Shown in pieces: positions 41,495-50,228 of a stretch of DNA of 64,000 nt (within the stretch, counting starts at the first letter, position 1; the number at the start of each line of letters is the position of its first letter). Source of the stretch: Solibacillus sp040274725 (GTDB taxonomy: Bacteria; Bacillota; Bacilli; Bacillales_A; Planococcaceae); assembly GCA_040274725.1 (NCBI GenBank), contig JBEMAQ010000010.1, forward strand, positions 1 through 64,000. The letters run 5' to 3'. The notes below the pieces were generated by a model. That model was not told where the DNA came from. It ran no database searches and saw nothing but the letters and a program-made list of their open reading frames with translations. The position numbers and the translations under genes were made by a program.

Positions 41495-42370
41495 CTAATA
41501 CAAGTCCTTATCTGCGGCTGTTACGCGTTGAATGATGAACGTGACAACAAAGCAAATCACTAATAAAAAGAAGCCAATTGCACTCCCATAGCCAAAATCA
41601 AATTTATTGAAGGCTGTTGAATACATATAAGAGGCCATGACTTCACTTGAGCCACTCGGTCCCCCGCCAGTCATAATATAAATTAAATCGAAATATTTGA
41701 GTGACCCGACCGCTGCAAGAACGACTGTGACTTTCACGACATTCATAATCATCGGTAATTTGATTTTCAGTGCGATTTGTGTTGCGGTTGCACCGTCAAT
41801 TCGCGCAGCTTCAATGAGTGATTCCGGTACATTTTTCAAAGCAGCGTAATAAATTAAAATATAAAAACCTGCATATTGCCAAATTGTCGGCACAATAATC
41901 GCATAAATGGCTAAATTCGCATCCCCAAGCCAAGCAGGTGGATTTTCGACACCAAGTTTCATTAGAAATAAATTCAACATCCCATTTGATGGGTTATAAA
42001 TTTTCATCCAAAGCTGTGCGATGGCAACAGAAGCGAGTAGCATCGGCACTAAATAAATTTTACGAAACAAATCTGCTCCTTTAATGCGGCTTGCTAGTAC
42101 AAAGGAAATCGCTAAATAAAACAACAAGCTAATGATGGATGCGACCGCTAAAATAAACGAATGGTACGCACTACTCCAAAACTTTGAATCTTGTAAAAGG
42201 GCGATATAATTTTCTAGTCCAATAAAGGCTTTCTGCCCGATCCCGTTCCATTCCATTAAGCCGAAATACCCCGTCTGAACAATTGGAACATAAACAATCG
42301 CTAAAATTAAAAATAACGAGGGACCTACATAAATTAATAAATCCAGCTTTGACGCCTTTAATTTACTCAC
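41495..42370 (-). CDS. Carbohydrate ABC transporter permease, MalF/LacF-like (CUT1)
   Basis: 291 residues, six membrane segments; EAA loop SLIEAARIDGATATQIALKI. GTG start at 42370, 8 bases after AAGGAG (a GTG three codons earlier is inside that site). The genome cluster lacks its own ATPase in this operon; the MsmX-like ATPase at 47195 is the likely partner. Confidence 0.92.
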   Translation of the reverse strand: MSKLKASKLDLLIYVGPSLFLILAIVYVPIVQTGYFGLMEWNGIGQKAFIGLENYIALLQDSKFWSSAYHSFILAVASIISLLFYLAISFVLASRIKGADLFRKIYLVPMLLASVAIAQLWMKIYNPSNGMLNLFLMKLGVENPPAWLGDANLAIYAIIVPTIWQYAGFYILIYYAALKNVPESLIEAARIDGATATQIALKIKLPMIMNVVKVTVVLAAVGSLKYFDLIYIMTGGGPSGSSEVMASYMYSTAFNKFDFGYGSAIGFFLLVICFVVTFIIQRVTAADKDLY

Positions 42371-42424
42371 CTCAACCACTCCTTTTAAAAATAGGACATA
42401 TCGGTTTGATATGTCCTAAATTAT

Positions 42425-43735
42425 TTATTTTGCTGCTTGTAATGATGCCTCGGTTTGCTGATTAAACGCTTCTGGTGTAATGTCACCGCTTACAAGTGAT
42501 TGCAGTAAATCGAAGTGTGTTTCAGCGGCTGAAGCAGGCATTTGTACATCGGCATACAGTGTAATATTTTCCGCTTTGTTTAAGTCATTTAAAATATCAA
42601 GATTCATCTGCGGTAAATCAAGTGCTGATGTATCTACTTTTGTCGCAGGAATGACACCTGCTTTTGTGAACGATTGTTTGCCCCACTCATCGATAAAGTA
42701 ACGAACAAACTCTTTTGCCTCGTCTTTTACATCCGAGCTTTCTGCAACAAATAACCCGATACCAGGCCCACCAATCCAACTGTCCGGTGTTGCGGAGCCG
42801 TCATATGACGGGAAGTTAAAGTAGCCAATTTTGTCCTTAAATTCCTGTGTTGTTTCATCACTTGTCGTAAAGTTTGGTAATTCCCAGCTACCCATTAAAT
42901 ACATGGCAGCCGTTTCATTTAAAAATTCGATTTTTGCCTCGTCATTAGATAAACCATTTGTCCCTTTACTAAAGCCGCCTAGCTCCGCGATTAATTGGAA
43001 GTCCTTCGCTGCTTGCTCTAACTTTGGATCTTCAAACGAAACCTTTTTGGCAATCGCATCTGATAATAGCGTTTTGCCGCCGATGCGGTCCGCTAAATAC
43101 ATATACCACAGTGACCCTGTCCAACCATCTTTATTTCCGAGTGCAATCGGTGTCACGCCATTTGCTTTTAATGTTTTGACAGCGTTTACAAATTCCTCAA
43201 AAGAAGTAGGGACTGCTAAATTATTTTGTGCAAAGATTTCTTTGTTGTAGTAAACCGGTGCGATATTTAGCTCAATTGGTAAGCCGTACGTTTTACCGTC
43301 AAAAGCATATGCCTCTGTTGTACCGCCAACGAATTGATCTTTTAAATTATCTGTTGCGAGTACATCCGATAAATCTGTAACAAGCCCCCCCTCAACAAAT
43401 GGCTGTAAATAACCCGCTGCCCATGTCACCCCTACATCAGGCAAGTCGTTTGAAGAAGACAGTACTTTGATTTTATCTTTATATTGCTCGTTTTCTAAAT
43501 ACTCAATGGCAATCTTCACCCCTGGATTGTCCGCCTCGTATTTTTCGACAACTGATTCGACGATTTCATTTTGTGTTTTGGAGCTGCCTGGTGGCCAAAG
43601 ATGCATAAATTCGACCACTTTCTCTCCGTCGCCAGCTGTTTCACTTTCGTTAGAATTACTACAACCCGCTAAAGCTAAACATGCGGATAGTAATCCAACA
43701 CCGAATAATGTATGCGCTTTCTTAAAGTTTTTCAT
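42425..43735 (-). CDS. Carbohydrate-binding lipoprotein of the ABC importer
   Basis: 436 residues. Signal MKNFKKAHTLFGVGLLSACL-ALAGC, then a family 1 solute-binding fold: VEFMHLWPPGSSKTQNEIVE, DLPDVGVTWAAGYLQPFVEG, PIELNIAPVYYNKEIFAQN, AAMYLMGSWELPNF. It binds the oligosaccharide outside the cell. With GH43 in the operon a xylo-oligosaccharide is probable. AAGGGGG precedes the ATG at 43735. Confidence 0.92.
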   Translation of the reverse strand: MKNFKKAHTLFGVGLLSACLALAGCSNSNESETAGDGEKVVEFMHLWPPGSSKTQNEIVESVVEKYEADNPGVKIAIEYLENEQYKDKIKVLSSSNDLPDVGVTWAAGYLQPFVEGGLVTDLSDVLATDNLKDQFVGGTTEAYAFDGKTYGLPIELNIAPVYYNKEIFAQNNLAVPTSFEEFVNAVKTLKANGVTPIALGNKDGWTGSLWYMYLADRIGGKTLLSDAIAKKVSFEDPKLEQAAKDFQLIAELGGFSKGTNGLSNDEAKIEFLNETAAMYLMGSWELPNFTTSDETTQEFKDKIGYFNFPSYDGSATPDSWIGGPGIGLFVAESSDVKDEAKEFVRYFIDEWGKQSFTKAGVIPATKVDTSALDLPQMNLDILNDLNKAENITLYADVQMPASAAETHFDLLQSLVSGDITPEAFNQQTEASLQAAK

Positions 43736-43819
43736 TCCAATCCCCCTTTTGTGTGAATATTTAAATAATAACAAAAAAAGAGGGAATTAAATCCCACTTT
43801 TTTTTGGAGAAATCCCAAA

Positions 43820-44527
43820 TTATTTGGAAAGCCTTTTTTTTCTGTATTGATTTGGTGTAATCTTCTCATACTCCTTGAAAATTTGGATGAAATATTTGGA
43901 TGTTTTATAGCCAACGCGAATCGAAATTTCTTCAATGGAGTATGTAGGCGATGCAAGTAGCTTTTTTGCCTCCTTTATGCGGTATTCCGTTAAGTATTGG
44001 AGAAAATTAATGCCGACAGATTGCTTGAACAGCGCACTAAAATAGCTTGTATTCAGATGCGCAATTTCCGACATTTGCTGTAAGGTTAGTGGTTCCGCGT
44101 AATGCTGATGAATATAGTGCTGCGCTTTTTGAATACTTTCGTGGGCCGCTTCTGGCTGTAGGTTAATCGTTGCCGCGCAGTCATCAATCGCTTCGAGTAA
44201 TTGCTGCTTTGATACGGGCTTCGTTAAATATTTCGTCACCTGTAAATCAATCGCTCTTTGTGCATACATAAAGTCCGCATGTGCAGAAATGATAATGACA
44301 GGTAGTGTTGGATAATCTTTTCGGAGTTGCGCTAAAAACGTCAGCCCGTCCACTTCTGGGAGCTGGATATCCAATAACAGTAGGTGAATCGTATTTAAAT
44401 GCGCGGTCGCTTCATTCACGTTGGCAGCTGTTTGAACCGTCATCGCAGTTCGATTTTTTTCAATCATATTTTTTATACTGTTACGGACGATTGCTTCATC
44501 TTCAACGAGTAATAACTGAACGGTCAT
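43820..44527 (-). CDS. AraC-type response regulator, YesN-like
   Basis: 235 residues: receiver at 1-118 (acidic pocket VEDE, phospho-acceptor D in LLLLDIQLPEVDGL, K in YLTKPV) and two HTH_AraC helices at the C-terminus (LTLQQMSEIAHLNTSYFSAL, YSIEEISIRVGYKTSKYFIQ). It starts inside the end of the kinase gene (26-base overlap). It most likely activates the importer/GH43 operon when the kinase senses sugar. Confidence 0.92.
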   Translation of the reverse strand: MTVQLLLVEDEAIVRNSIKNMIEKNRTAMTVQTAANVNEATAHLNTIHLLLLDIQLPEVDGLTFLAQLRKDYPTLPVIIISAHADFMYAQRAIDLQVTKYLTKPVSKQQLLEAIDDCAATINLQPEAAHESIQKAQHYIHQHYAEPLTLQQMSEIAHLNTSYFSALFKQSVGINFLQYLTEYRIKEAKKLLASPTYSIEEISIRVGYKTSKYFIQIFKEYEKITPNQYRKKRLSK

Positions 44528-46220
44528 GCGAAATCGACTCCTTTGGTAAAGTAATTGTTACAGTTGTACCAGTTTGCCCATCGCTATCATACAAAAAGGT
44601 ATCAGCAACCTGTTCGGAATAATACATTTCTAGTCGCTTACGGATATTTTGGATGCCAATCTGTTCGCTGTCACTAGCAGAAGTGATACCATTTAAGCGA
44701 AGAAGCATGCTAGTCGGGATTCCTTTCCCATTGTCCGTAACCACAATCGTAAAAGCTTCAGGCGATATAGCGTATATATGTACCGTTACTTTGCCATTTG
44801 TTTGCTGCGGCTCAATGCCGTGCAAAATAGCATTTTCAATGATTGGCTGGAGTAACAGCTTCGGAATTTGTATCGTCGTTAGTGCCGGTTCACATTGCAA
44901 TTCCCAACTCAGCCGCTCGCCTAGTCGCATTTGCATTAAATTTAAATAGTGCTCAATATGCTCTAGCTCTTGCCGAATCGTCACAATATCCGATTCAGCC
45001 TTGACGCTACCGACACTATATTTAAATAGCGCGGACATGGATAACACATAATTCGCTAGCTCATCCTTGTCTTCGTCAATCAGCTTCCAGTAAAAGGCGT
45101 TCAGTGTGTTATATAAAAAATGTGGATGAATTTGTGCTTGTAGTGCCTTTAATTCCGCTTGCTGCTGTAATAATTGCTTTTCGTACACTTCTTCAATTAA
45201 CGTCTCAATTTGTGTAATAAACTCATTATAGGTGCGATGAAGCGTGTGCATTTCGACGGAGCCGTACGTTTCTTCAATATGCTGCAACTTCTTTTTCGGG
45301 TCATGCCGCATCGCAGAAGTTAACCGATGTAGTGGTGATGTGATGTAGGAAGCAAGCACCCACGATAAAAGAAAGCAAATAATAATCGCGATGACGGATA
45401 ACACGAGTGTAAAATTCCAAATATTTTGAATTTTATTTATAGAGTCATCGAGAGACTGCACCACATAAATCGACCAATTTGTACGCGGTGATTCATTTTT
45501 CACGACGTAATACTGCTTGCCATCTAATAATAATTTGCCATTTTCCTGATGTAAGAGACGCGGCGAGGATTTGCCAATAATCCACTGATTTGTGCGATCA
45601 TACACTTGGATAAAGTTATCTTCATTTTCAAAATACGTATCAAAATGCTTGTTATGTAGCCTCAATACTAAAAAGCCGCTCGGACGATAGGCTTGATTGA
45701 TTAACCGAATAACTTTTATTGCATAAGAATAATCGCTACTTGTCGCATCCTGTCCAATCCAAATGAGCTGCCCCTTCGCATCAATGGCCGTATTCATCCA
45801 GCTTTCATCAAGGATTGTTTGAAGCTGTCCCACATTTGGATAAATAGCCGAGCCATCTAGCTGATAAAAGCGGTAATCACTAATGCTGTTCACATACGGA
45901 TAATAACGGTCCAATGTGCGCTTGAACAATTGCTGTTGCTGATTTGTTACGTTTTCGGTTGTACTAATGGTCGTCATGAGCTGCTGGATATCCGCATCTG
46001 TTGATACTTGCGCGGCAATTGTACTCACCTGCTCATATTTCGCCTCAATCGCACTATTAACCTCATAGCTTGTTTGAATAAGCTGTGACTGAACAATTTC
46101 ATCATAAACAGACGAATACTTAAAATAGCCGATACATGCAATCATTGTAATGGCAATGATTGAAACAAATGAAAAAAGCAAAAATATTTGATGCCTTAAA
46201 GAATTATATTTTCGAATCAA
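44502..46220 (-). CDS. Sensor histidine kinase, YesM-like
   Basis: About 572 residues: membrane helix, Cache-like extracellular sensor (about 35-265), second helix (IWNFTLVLSVIAIIICFLLS), HAMP, His_kinase domain (QAQIHPHFLYNTLNAFYWKL, phospho-H in IHPHF) and HATPase (ITDNGKGIPTSMLLRLNG region; VVTDNGKG). The TTG at 46220 fits AAAGG spacing better than the ATG at 46229, which abuts it. Only 23-32 bases separate it from the divergent PucR-type gene. Confidence 0.9.
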   Translation of the reverse strand: MIRKYNSLRHQIFLLFSFVSIIAITMIACIGYFKYSSVYDEIVQSQLIQTSYEVNSAIEAKYEQVSTIAAQVSTDADIQQLMTTISTTENVTNQQQQLFKRTLDRYYPYVNSISDYRFYQLDGSAIYPNVGQLQTILDESWMNTAIDAKGQLIWIGQDATSSDYSYAIKVIRLINQAYRPSGFLVLRLHNKHFDTYFENEDNFIQVYDRTNQWIIGKSSPRLLHQENGKLLLDGKQYYVVKNESPRTNWSIYVVQSLDDSINKIQNIWNFTLVLSVIAIIICFLLSWVLASYITSPLHRLTSAMRHDPKKKLQHIEETYGSVEMHTLHRTYNEFITQIETLIEEVYEKQLLQQQAELKALQAQIHPHFLYNTLNAFYWKLIDEDKDELANYVLSMSALFKYSVGSVKAESDIVTIRQELEHIEHYLNLMQMRLGERLSWELQCEPALTTIQIPKLLLQPIIENAILHGIEPQQTNGKVTVHIYAISPEAFTIVVTDNGKGIPTSMLLRLNGITSASDSEQIGIQNIRKRLEMYYSEQVADTFLYDSDGQTGTTVTITLPKESISHDRSVITR

Positions 46221-46252
46221 TGCAATCATTCCTTTATACGTGAGGTGTAACG

Positions 46253-47119
46253 ATGAATTTTAAGCTATTATACGAGATGTTTCCGCAACTTACGCCGTAC
46301 AATGCCACAACTAGAAACAAATATGTATTTGAAAGCGAGCGGGGCTTGCTAGAGGCGCCTAAGCACCAGCTGACGACTCAAGAGCTGAACTATTTATCGA
46401 TTTTTTTAAAGCCCATTCAAGAAAACTTCCCGCTACAGCACTTGTGGATGCGTTTCTTAACCGGGAGTTTGCCTCAGCCACCAGAAAAATTCGAGCATTA
46501 CCAGCTACTGAAATTTGTTTTTACGCAGCCTTTTCATGCAATCACTGAATTGCAGCTTGTGTTTGAGGCAATCGTTCAACAAAATTGCTACATACTCGAA
46601 CAAGATCATTATTCGTGTATCGTTTTGTTAATTGATGAAGGAGGTTATATCGATTTCACACCGTATAAATCCCTGATGGAAGATGATTTAAAATGTTGCT
46701 TCTCTATTTTAACAACGCCTTACGAAAATGGAAATAAATCAAAGGCACAATTTGATGTTTTACAAAGTATACCTATTGACTATTTCCGGTTCAATTCGAG
46801 CATCTATGAGCTAGACGAACTCATTCTACTTAAAATGTTGAACGATCTTCCGCCAAATGAATCACAGCAATTTTTACAGACAACGTTGCAAGCTTCTCTT
46901 CATGAGCCCGTTCTTCTTGAAACGGTAGCTTGCTATATACAAGCGGTCTGTAACTTTACGCAAACCGCGAAATCACTTTATATTCACCGCAATACATTGC
47001 AAAAACGGCTCAATCGCTTTGAGCAATTAAGTAATAAAAATTTAAAAGATGGAAATGATTTGTTTAAAATTGCTACGGCGATTAAATTGTACAATATGCA
47101 CACTTCACTAGAAAAATAG
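46253..47119 (+). CDS. PucR/CdaR-type transcriptional regulator
   Basis: 288 residues. The C-terminal 60 carry the PucR-type HTH (ACYIQAVCNFTQTAKSLYIH, RNTLQKRLNRFEQLSNKNLK). The N-terminal 200 residues have no recognised domain. Divergent from the YesM/YesN operon and 75 bases before the MsmX-type gene, so it probably controls the ATPase or the whole sugar cluster. GTGAGGTG precedes the ATG. Confidence 0.8.
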   Translation: MNFKLLYEMFPQLTPYNATTRNKYVFESERGLLEAPKHQLTTQELNYLSIFLKPIQENFPLQHLWMRFLTGSLPQPPEKFEHYQLLKFVFTQPFHAITELQLVFEAIVQQNCYILEQDHYSCIVLLIDEGGYIDFTPYKSLMEDDLKCCFSILTTPYENGNKSKAQFDVLQSIPIDYFRFNSSIYELDELILLKMLNDLPPNESQQFLQTTLQASLHEPVLLETVACYIQAVCNFTQTAKSLYIHRNTLQKRLNRFEQLSNKNLKDGNDLFKIATAIKLYNMHTSLEK

Positions 47120-47194
47120 TGTCGAAATTATCGCTAGTTAACTACCTATTAATTGAATATACTGACAATAAATGATGGATGGGAGCTGATTCGC

Positions 47195-48289
47195 ATGGCA
47201 GAAATTATTTTAGAAAACATTTATAAAATTTATGATAAGGACAATCTCGTTGTAAAGGATTTTAATTTACACATTCAAGATAAGGAGTTTATCGTCTTCG
47301 TCGGCCCTTCTGGTTGCGGTAAATCTACAACTTTGCGCATGATTGCCGGTCTAGAGGATATTTCGAAAGGAAACTTGTATATTGATAACCAACTGATGAA
47401 TGATGTGGAACCGAAAAACCGAGAGATTGCGATGGTTTTCCAAAACTATGCGCTCTATCCACATATGACGGTTTTTGAAAACATGGCATTTGGCTTGAAA
47501 TTATCAAAGGTTCCGAAAGCCGAAATTGAACGCCGTGTGAATGAAGCAGCGAGCATTTTAGGGCTAACAGAATACTTGCAGCGAAAGCCGAAAGCACTGT
47601 CAGGCGGTCAGCGCCAACGTGTCGCACTTGGTCGCGCCATTGTTCGCGATGCGAAAGTATTTTTAATGGACGAGCCTCTTTCGAATTTAGACGCGAAATT
47701 GCGTGTTCAAATGCGCGCGGAAATTCAAAAGCTGCATCAAAAAGTGAACACAACAACGATTTATGTAACACATGATCAAATAGAGGCGATGACGATGGCC
47801 ACACGCATTGTCGTGATGAAAAACGGGGTCATTCAGCAAATTGGTACACCCGACGAAGTGTATAAGCGACCGAAAAATATTTTTGTCGGTAGCTTTATTG
47901 GCTCACCTGCCATGAACTTTTTCCGCGCTACTGTAGCGAATAATCAATGTCGTATTGATAATTATACGTTCCCAGTCCCAACTACTTACACAGAAGCATT
48001 AAAGGACGTAACAGAGGTCGTTGTAGGCATTCGTCCTGAGCATATCACTGTTTATGACAAAGCTGCGCCAACATTTGAAGCTGCAGTCGAAGTAGAAGAA
48101 ATGCTGGGCTCAGAATCATACATTCACAGTGCACTAAATGGCCAAAGCTTTATCGCAAAAATATCGAGTGAAACGAAATTAACAATCGGGCAAGCCTATC
48201 CATTTAGCTTTCAGCTTGAAAACCTTCATTTCTTCGATGTGGAATCAGAGCTTGCCATTGCACCTGAACAAGTTGCGAACATTTTATAG
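47195..48289 (+). CDS. msmX: CUT1 ABC transporter ATPase, MsmX/UgpC-like
   Basis: 364 residues. Walker A GPSGCGKST, Q-loop FQNYALYPHM, signature LSGGQRQRVALGRAI, Walker B VFLMDEPLSNLD, then a TOBE/OB regulatory domain (IGSPAMNFFRATVANN, VVGIRPEHITVYDK). MsmX-type ATPases serve several sugar importers; here it is next to the two permeases that lack one. GGGAGCTG lies before the ATG at 47195. Confidence 0.92.
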   Translation: MAEIILENIYKIYDKDNLVVKDFNLHIQDKEFIVFVGPSGCGKSTTLRMIAGLEDISKGNLYIDNQLMNDVEPKNREIAMVFQNYALYPHMTVFENMAFGLKLSKVPKAEIERRVNEAASILGLTEYLQRKPKALSGGQRQRVALGRAIVRDAKVFLMDEPLSNLDAKLRVQMRAEIQKLHQKVNTTTIYVTHDQIEAMTMATRIVVMKNGVIQQIGTPDEVYKRPKNIFVGSFIGSPAMNFFRATVANNQCRIDNYTFPVPTTYTEALKDVTEVVVGIRPEHITVYDKAAPTFEAAVEVEEMLGSESYIHSALNGQSFIAKISSETKLTIGQAYPFSFQLENLHFFDVESELAIAPEQVANIL

Positions 48290-48364
48290 ATGCAGCTGCA
48301 CACATCTCAGAGCTAAACATGCAATTCATAAATGCTGTTTTTTATAACTATATTATGTAAACTA

Positions 48365-48395
48365 AAATCCCCTTAGCTAAAAACTAAGGGGATTT
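48365..48395 (+). terminator. Terminator of the msmX-like gene
   Basis: AAATCCCCTTAG/CTAAGGGGATTT, 7-base loop. A TTATGTAAACT motif (48353-48363) abuts the left arm. Confidence 0.85.
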
Positions 48396-48522
48396 GCATT
48401 AAAATTTAAATGCTCAATTATCAAAATAATTGAATAAAAGGAACATATGTGCTATATTTAGCGGGAGCGAAAGAACGTTTTGTATCGACTACTGATTCAA
48501 CTAGAAGGGCGTGTCGTATCGA

Positions 48523-49971
48523 ATGGCAAAAGCGAAAACACCGAGCTATATTGTGGAATTGGAATTGTGTGTAAACCCGCAACAGCGGAAGCAATTAGAA
48601 GTAAAAATGCGTGTGGCAAAACAAATCTACAACGCGTGTCTTGCGCATGCCCTGAAACGCTTGAAGGCGGTGCTTGCCGATAAAACCTATCAGCTTTTAG
48701 TCCAAATAGCGTATTCTACGGAGCGAACGAGTCGCCTGCGTGAAATCGAACGGGCTTCTGGCTATTCGGAGTATCAGCTCCATGCGTATGTTGCCCCGAT
48801 GCAGCGTCATTTCAAACCGCACATTGGCTCGCTTGAAGCACAAAAGTTAGCGACACGCGCATTTCAAGCGGTGGAAAGGGTACATTATAGTCAAGCCAAA
48901 CGCGTGTATTTCAAACGGGCAACCGATGACATGTCTGTTGAAAATAAATCGAATAAAACTGGTCTCCGCTTCCAAAATCATCAGGTCATTTGGGGCACGC
49001 TGTCGTTAGCCGTACGCATCAAAAAGAACGATGTCTATGTCCACGAGGCGTTAGCAGACCGCACGAAATACTGTCGCATTCTTCGTCGTGAAATTCGCGG
49101 GAAGCAACGCTATTTTGTCCAGCTCATTCAGGAGGGCGTTCCACCGAAAAAACGAACGTGTAAACAGGCAAATGACGCCACAAAACGGGTCGGGTTAGAT
49201 ATCGGGATGTCAACGGTTGCTATTTCTAGTGAGCCCTGTGTCGATTTCGTGGAGCTTGCCCCAAACTGTTCGGTAAATGCCAAGAAAATACGTGTCTTAC
49301 AACGCGCAGTAGACCGTTCGAAACGGGCCATGAATCCAGTGAACTTCAACGCAGACGGGACCATTAAGCGTGGTGTACGCCTAGAATGGGTCCAATCGAA
49401 ACGCGAACGCTTTTTAAAAGCCAAGTTGAAAGAAATCCATCGGCAAAACGCTGCGAAACGCAAACAAGCCCATGAACAATTGGCGAATTTCATTTTATCG
49501 CTCGGCTCGGATATTCGGGTGGAAAAGATGAACCTACGTGGGTTGCAAAAACGCGCCCAAAACACGACGCGTCATCGGCAAAATGGGCGGATCAATCGTA
49601 AAAAGCGATTCGGCAAAGTCATTAGCAATCGTGCACCCGCGCTGTTCCTTGCCATCCTTGACCGCAAGCTCACATATCAAGGGCTTTCTCTTAAAAAAAT
49701 CGATACGAAGTCCGTTAGAGCGAGTCAATTGAACCATGTGACCCAAACGTATGAGAAAAAGCCACTTTCTGCCCGTTGGAATGAAAATATTAGTGGAAAA
49801 CGAATCCAGCACGATGTCTATAGTGCCTTTTTAATTGAAAATACAACCGATGATTTACAAGCAGTAGACCTTTCTTTCTGCCAGCAACGCTTCTCGTCAT
49901 TCGTCCAGCAACATGACGAACTCGTTCAGCGTATCGCGAAACAGTCGCATCTAGGTTGGTATTTTGCCTAA
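48523..49971 (+). CDS. TnpB-like RNA-guided nuclease lacking the zinc ribbon
   Basis: About 482 residues. The RuvC triad is intact (numbered from the upstream GTG at 48511): D230 in RVGLDIGMST, E338 in IRVEKMNLRGL and D435 in KRIQHDVYSAFL. Where relatives have SQ-x-C-x2-C and RW-x2-C-x-C, this protein reads RASQLNHVTQTYEKKPLSAR and RWNENISGKR, so all zinc-ribbon cysteines are gone. ATG 48523 or GTG 48511 may start it. The biochemical role of TnpB is RNA-guided DNA cutting that helps the element survive; whether this form cuts is open. No tnpA accompanies it. Confidence 0.85.
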   Translation: MAKAKTPSYIVELELCVNPQQRKQLEVKMRVAKQIYNACLAHALKRLKAVLADKTYQLLVQIAYSTERTSRLREIERASGYSEYQLHAYVAPMQRHFKPHIGSLEAQKLATRAFQAVERVHYSQAKRVYFKRATDDMSVENKSNKTGLRFQNHQVIWGTLSLAVRIKKNDVYVHEALADRTKYCRILRREIRGKQRYFVQLIQEGVPPKKRTCKQANDATKRVGLDIGMSTVAISSEPCVDFVELAPNCSVNAKKIRVLQRAVDRSKRAMNPVNFNADGTIKRGVRLEWVQSKRERFLKAKLKEIHRQNAAKRKQAHEQLANFILSLGSDIRVEKMNLRGLQKRAQNTTRHRQNGRINRKKRFGKVISNRAPALFLAILDRKLTYQGLSLKKIDTKSVRASQLNHVTQTYEKKPLSARWNENISGKRIQHDVYSAFLIENTTDDLQAVDLSFCQQRFSSFVQQHDELVQRIAKQSHLGWYFA

Positions 49972-50228
49972 AAAAACAGACCTGTCGGATTGATAGCACC
50001 GACATAAAACGTGGAAACGAAAGCACACAACCTGTCGTGAATCGACCAGATAAACGGCTAATTGGAGAAGTGCCACGCCATTCGCGCGTTAGTTCCATGA
50101 AGTTCTAGGCGCATTCTCTCAGTGTCCTCGTAGCAGCTTCACACGACCTATCCAGTGTGAGCTTGCGAGGAAGAAGGAGAAAGAATGGTTTCATTCCCTA
50201 GAACCCCATTCCTTTAGGGGTGGGAGTT
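49972..50228 (+). ncRNA. Putative omegaRNA (reRNA) region and IS right end
   Basis: TnpB elements encode their guide RNA across the end of tnpB and the right end, with the guide reading into flanking DNA. The 257 bases after tnpB have no gene and end in the hairpin ACCCC/GGGGT (50203-50221) then GGGAGTT. The 5' limit is not known. If right, the guide would begin ATCAGTAAGCTCATCCGCGT. Confidence 0.5.

Larger units (their letters stand above)
48430..50228 (+). mobile_element. TnpB-only IS element (IS605-type, no tnpA)
   Basis: Holds one TnpB-like gene and a typical right end. The right boundary is near 50227 because the hairpin end enters the neighbouring lipoprotein gene; the left boundary lies somewhere in 48410-48500 and is not resolved. 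No target duplication is expected for this class. Without a transposase it depends on a Y1 transposase in trans. Confidence 0.6.

Noticed and set aside
49128..49565. Antisense open frames within the TnpB-like gene
   Set aside because: Mirror the coding sequence of a clear TnpB; no ribosome sites.
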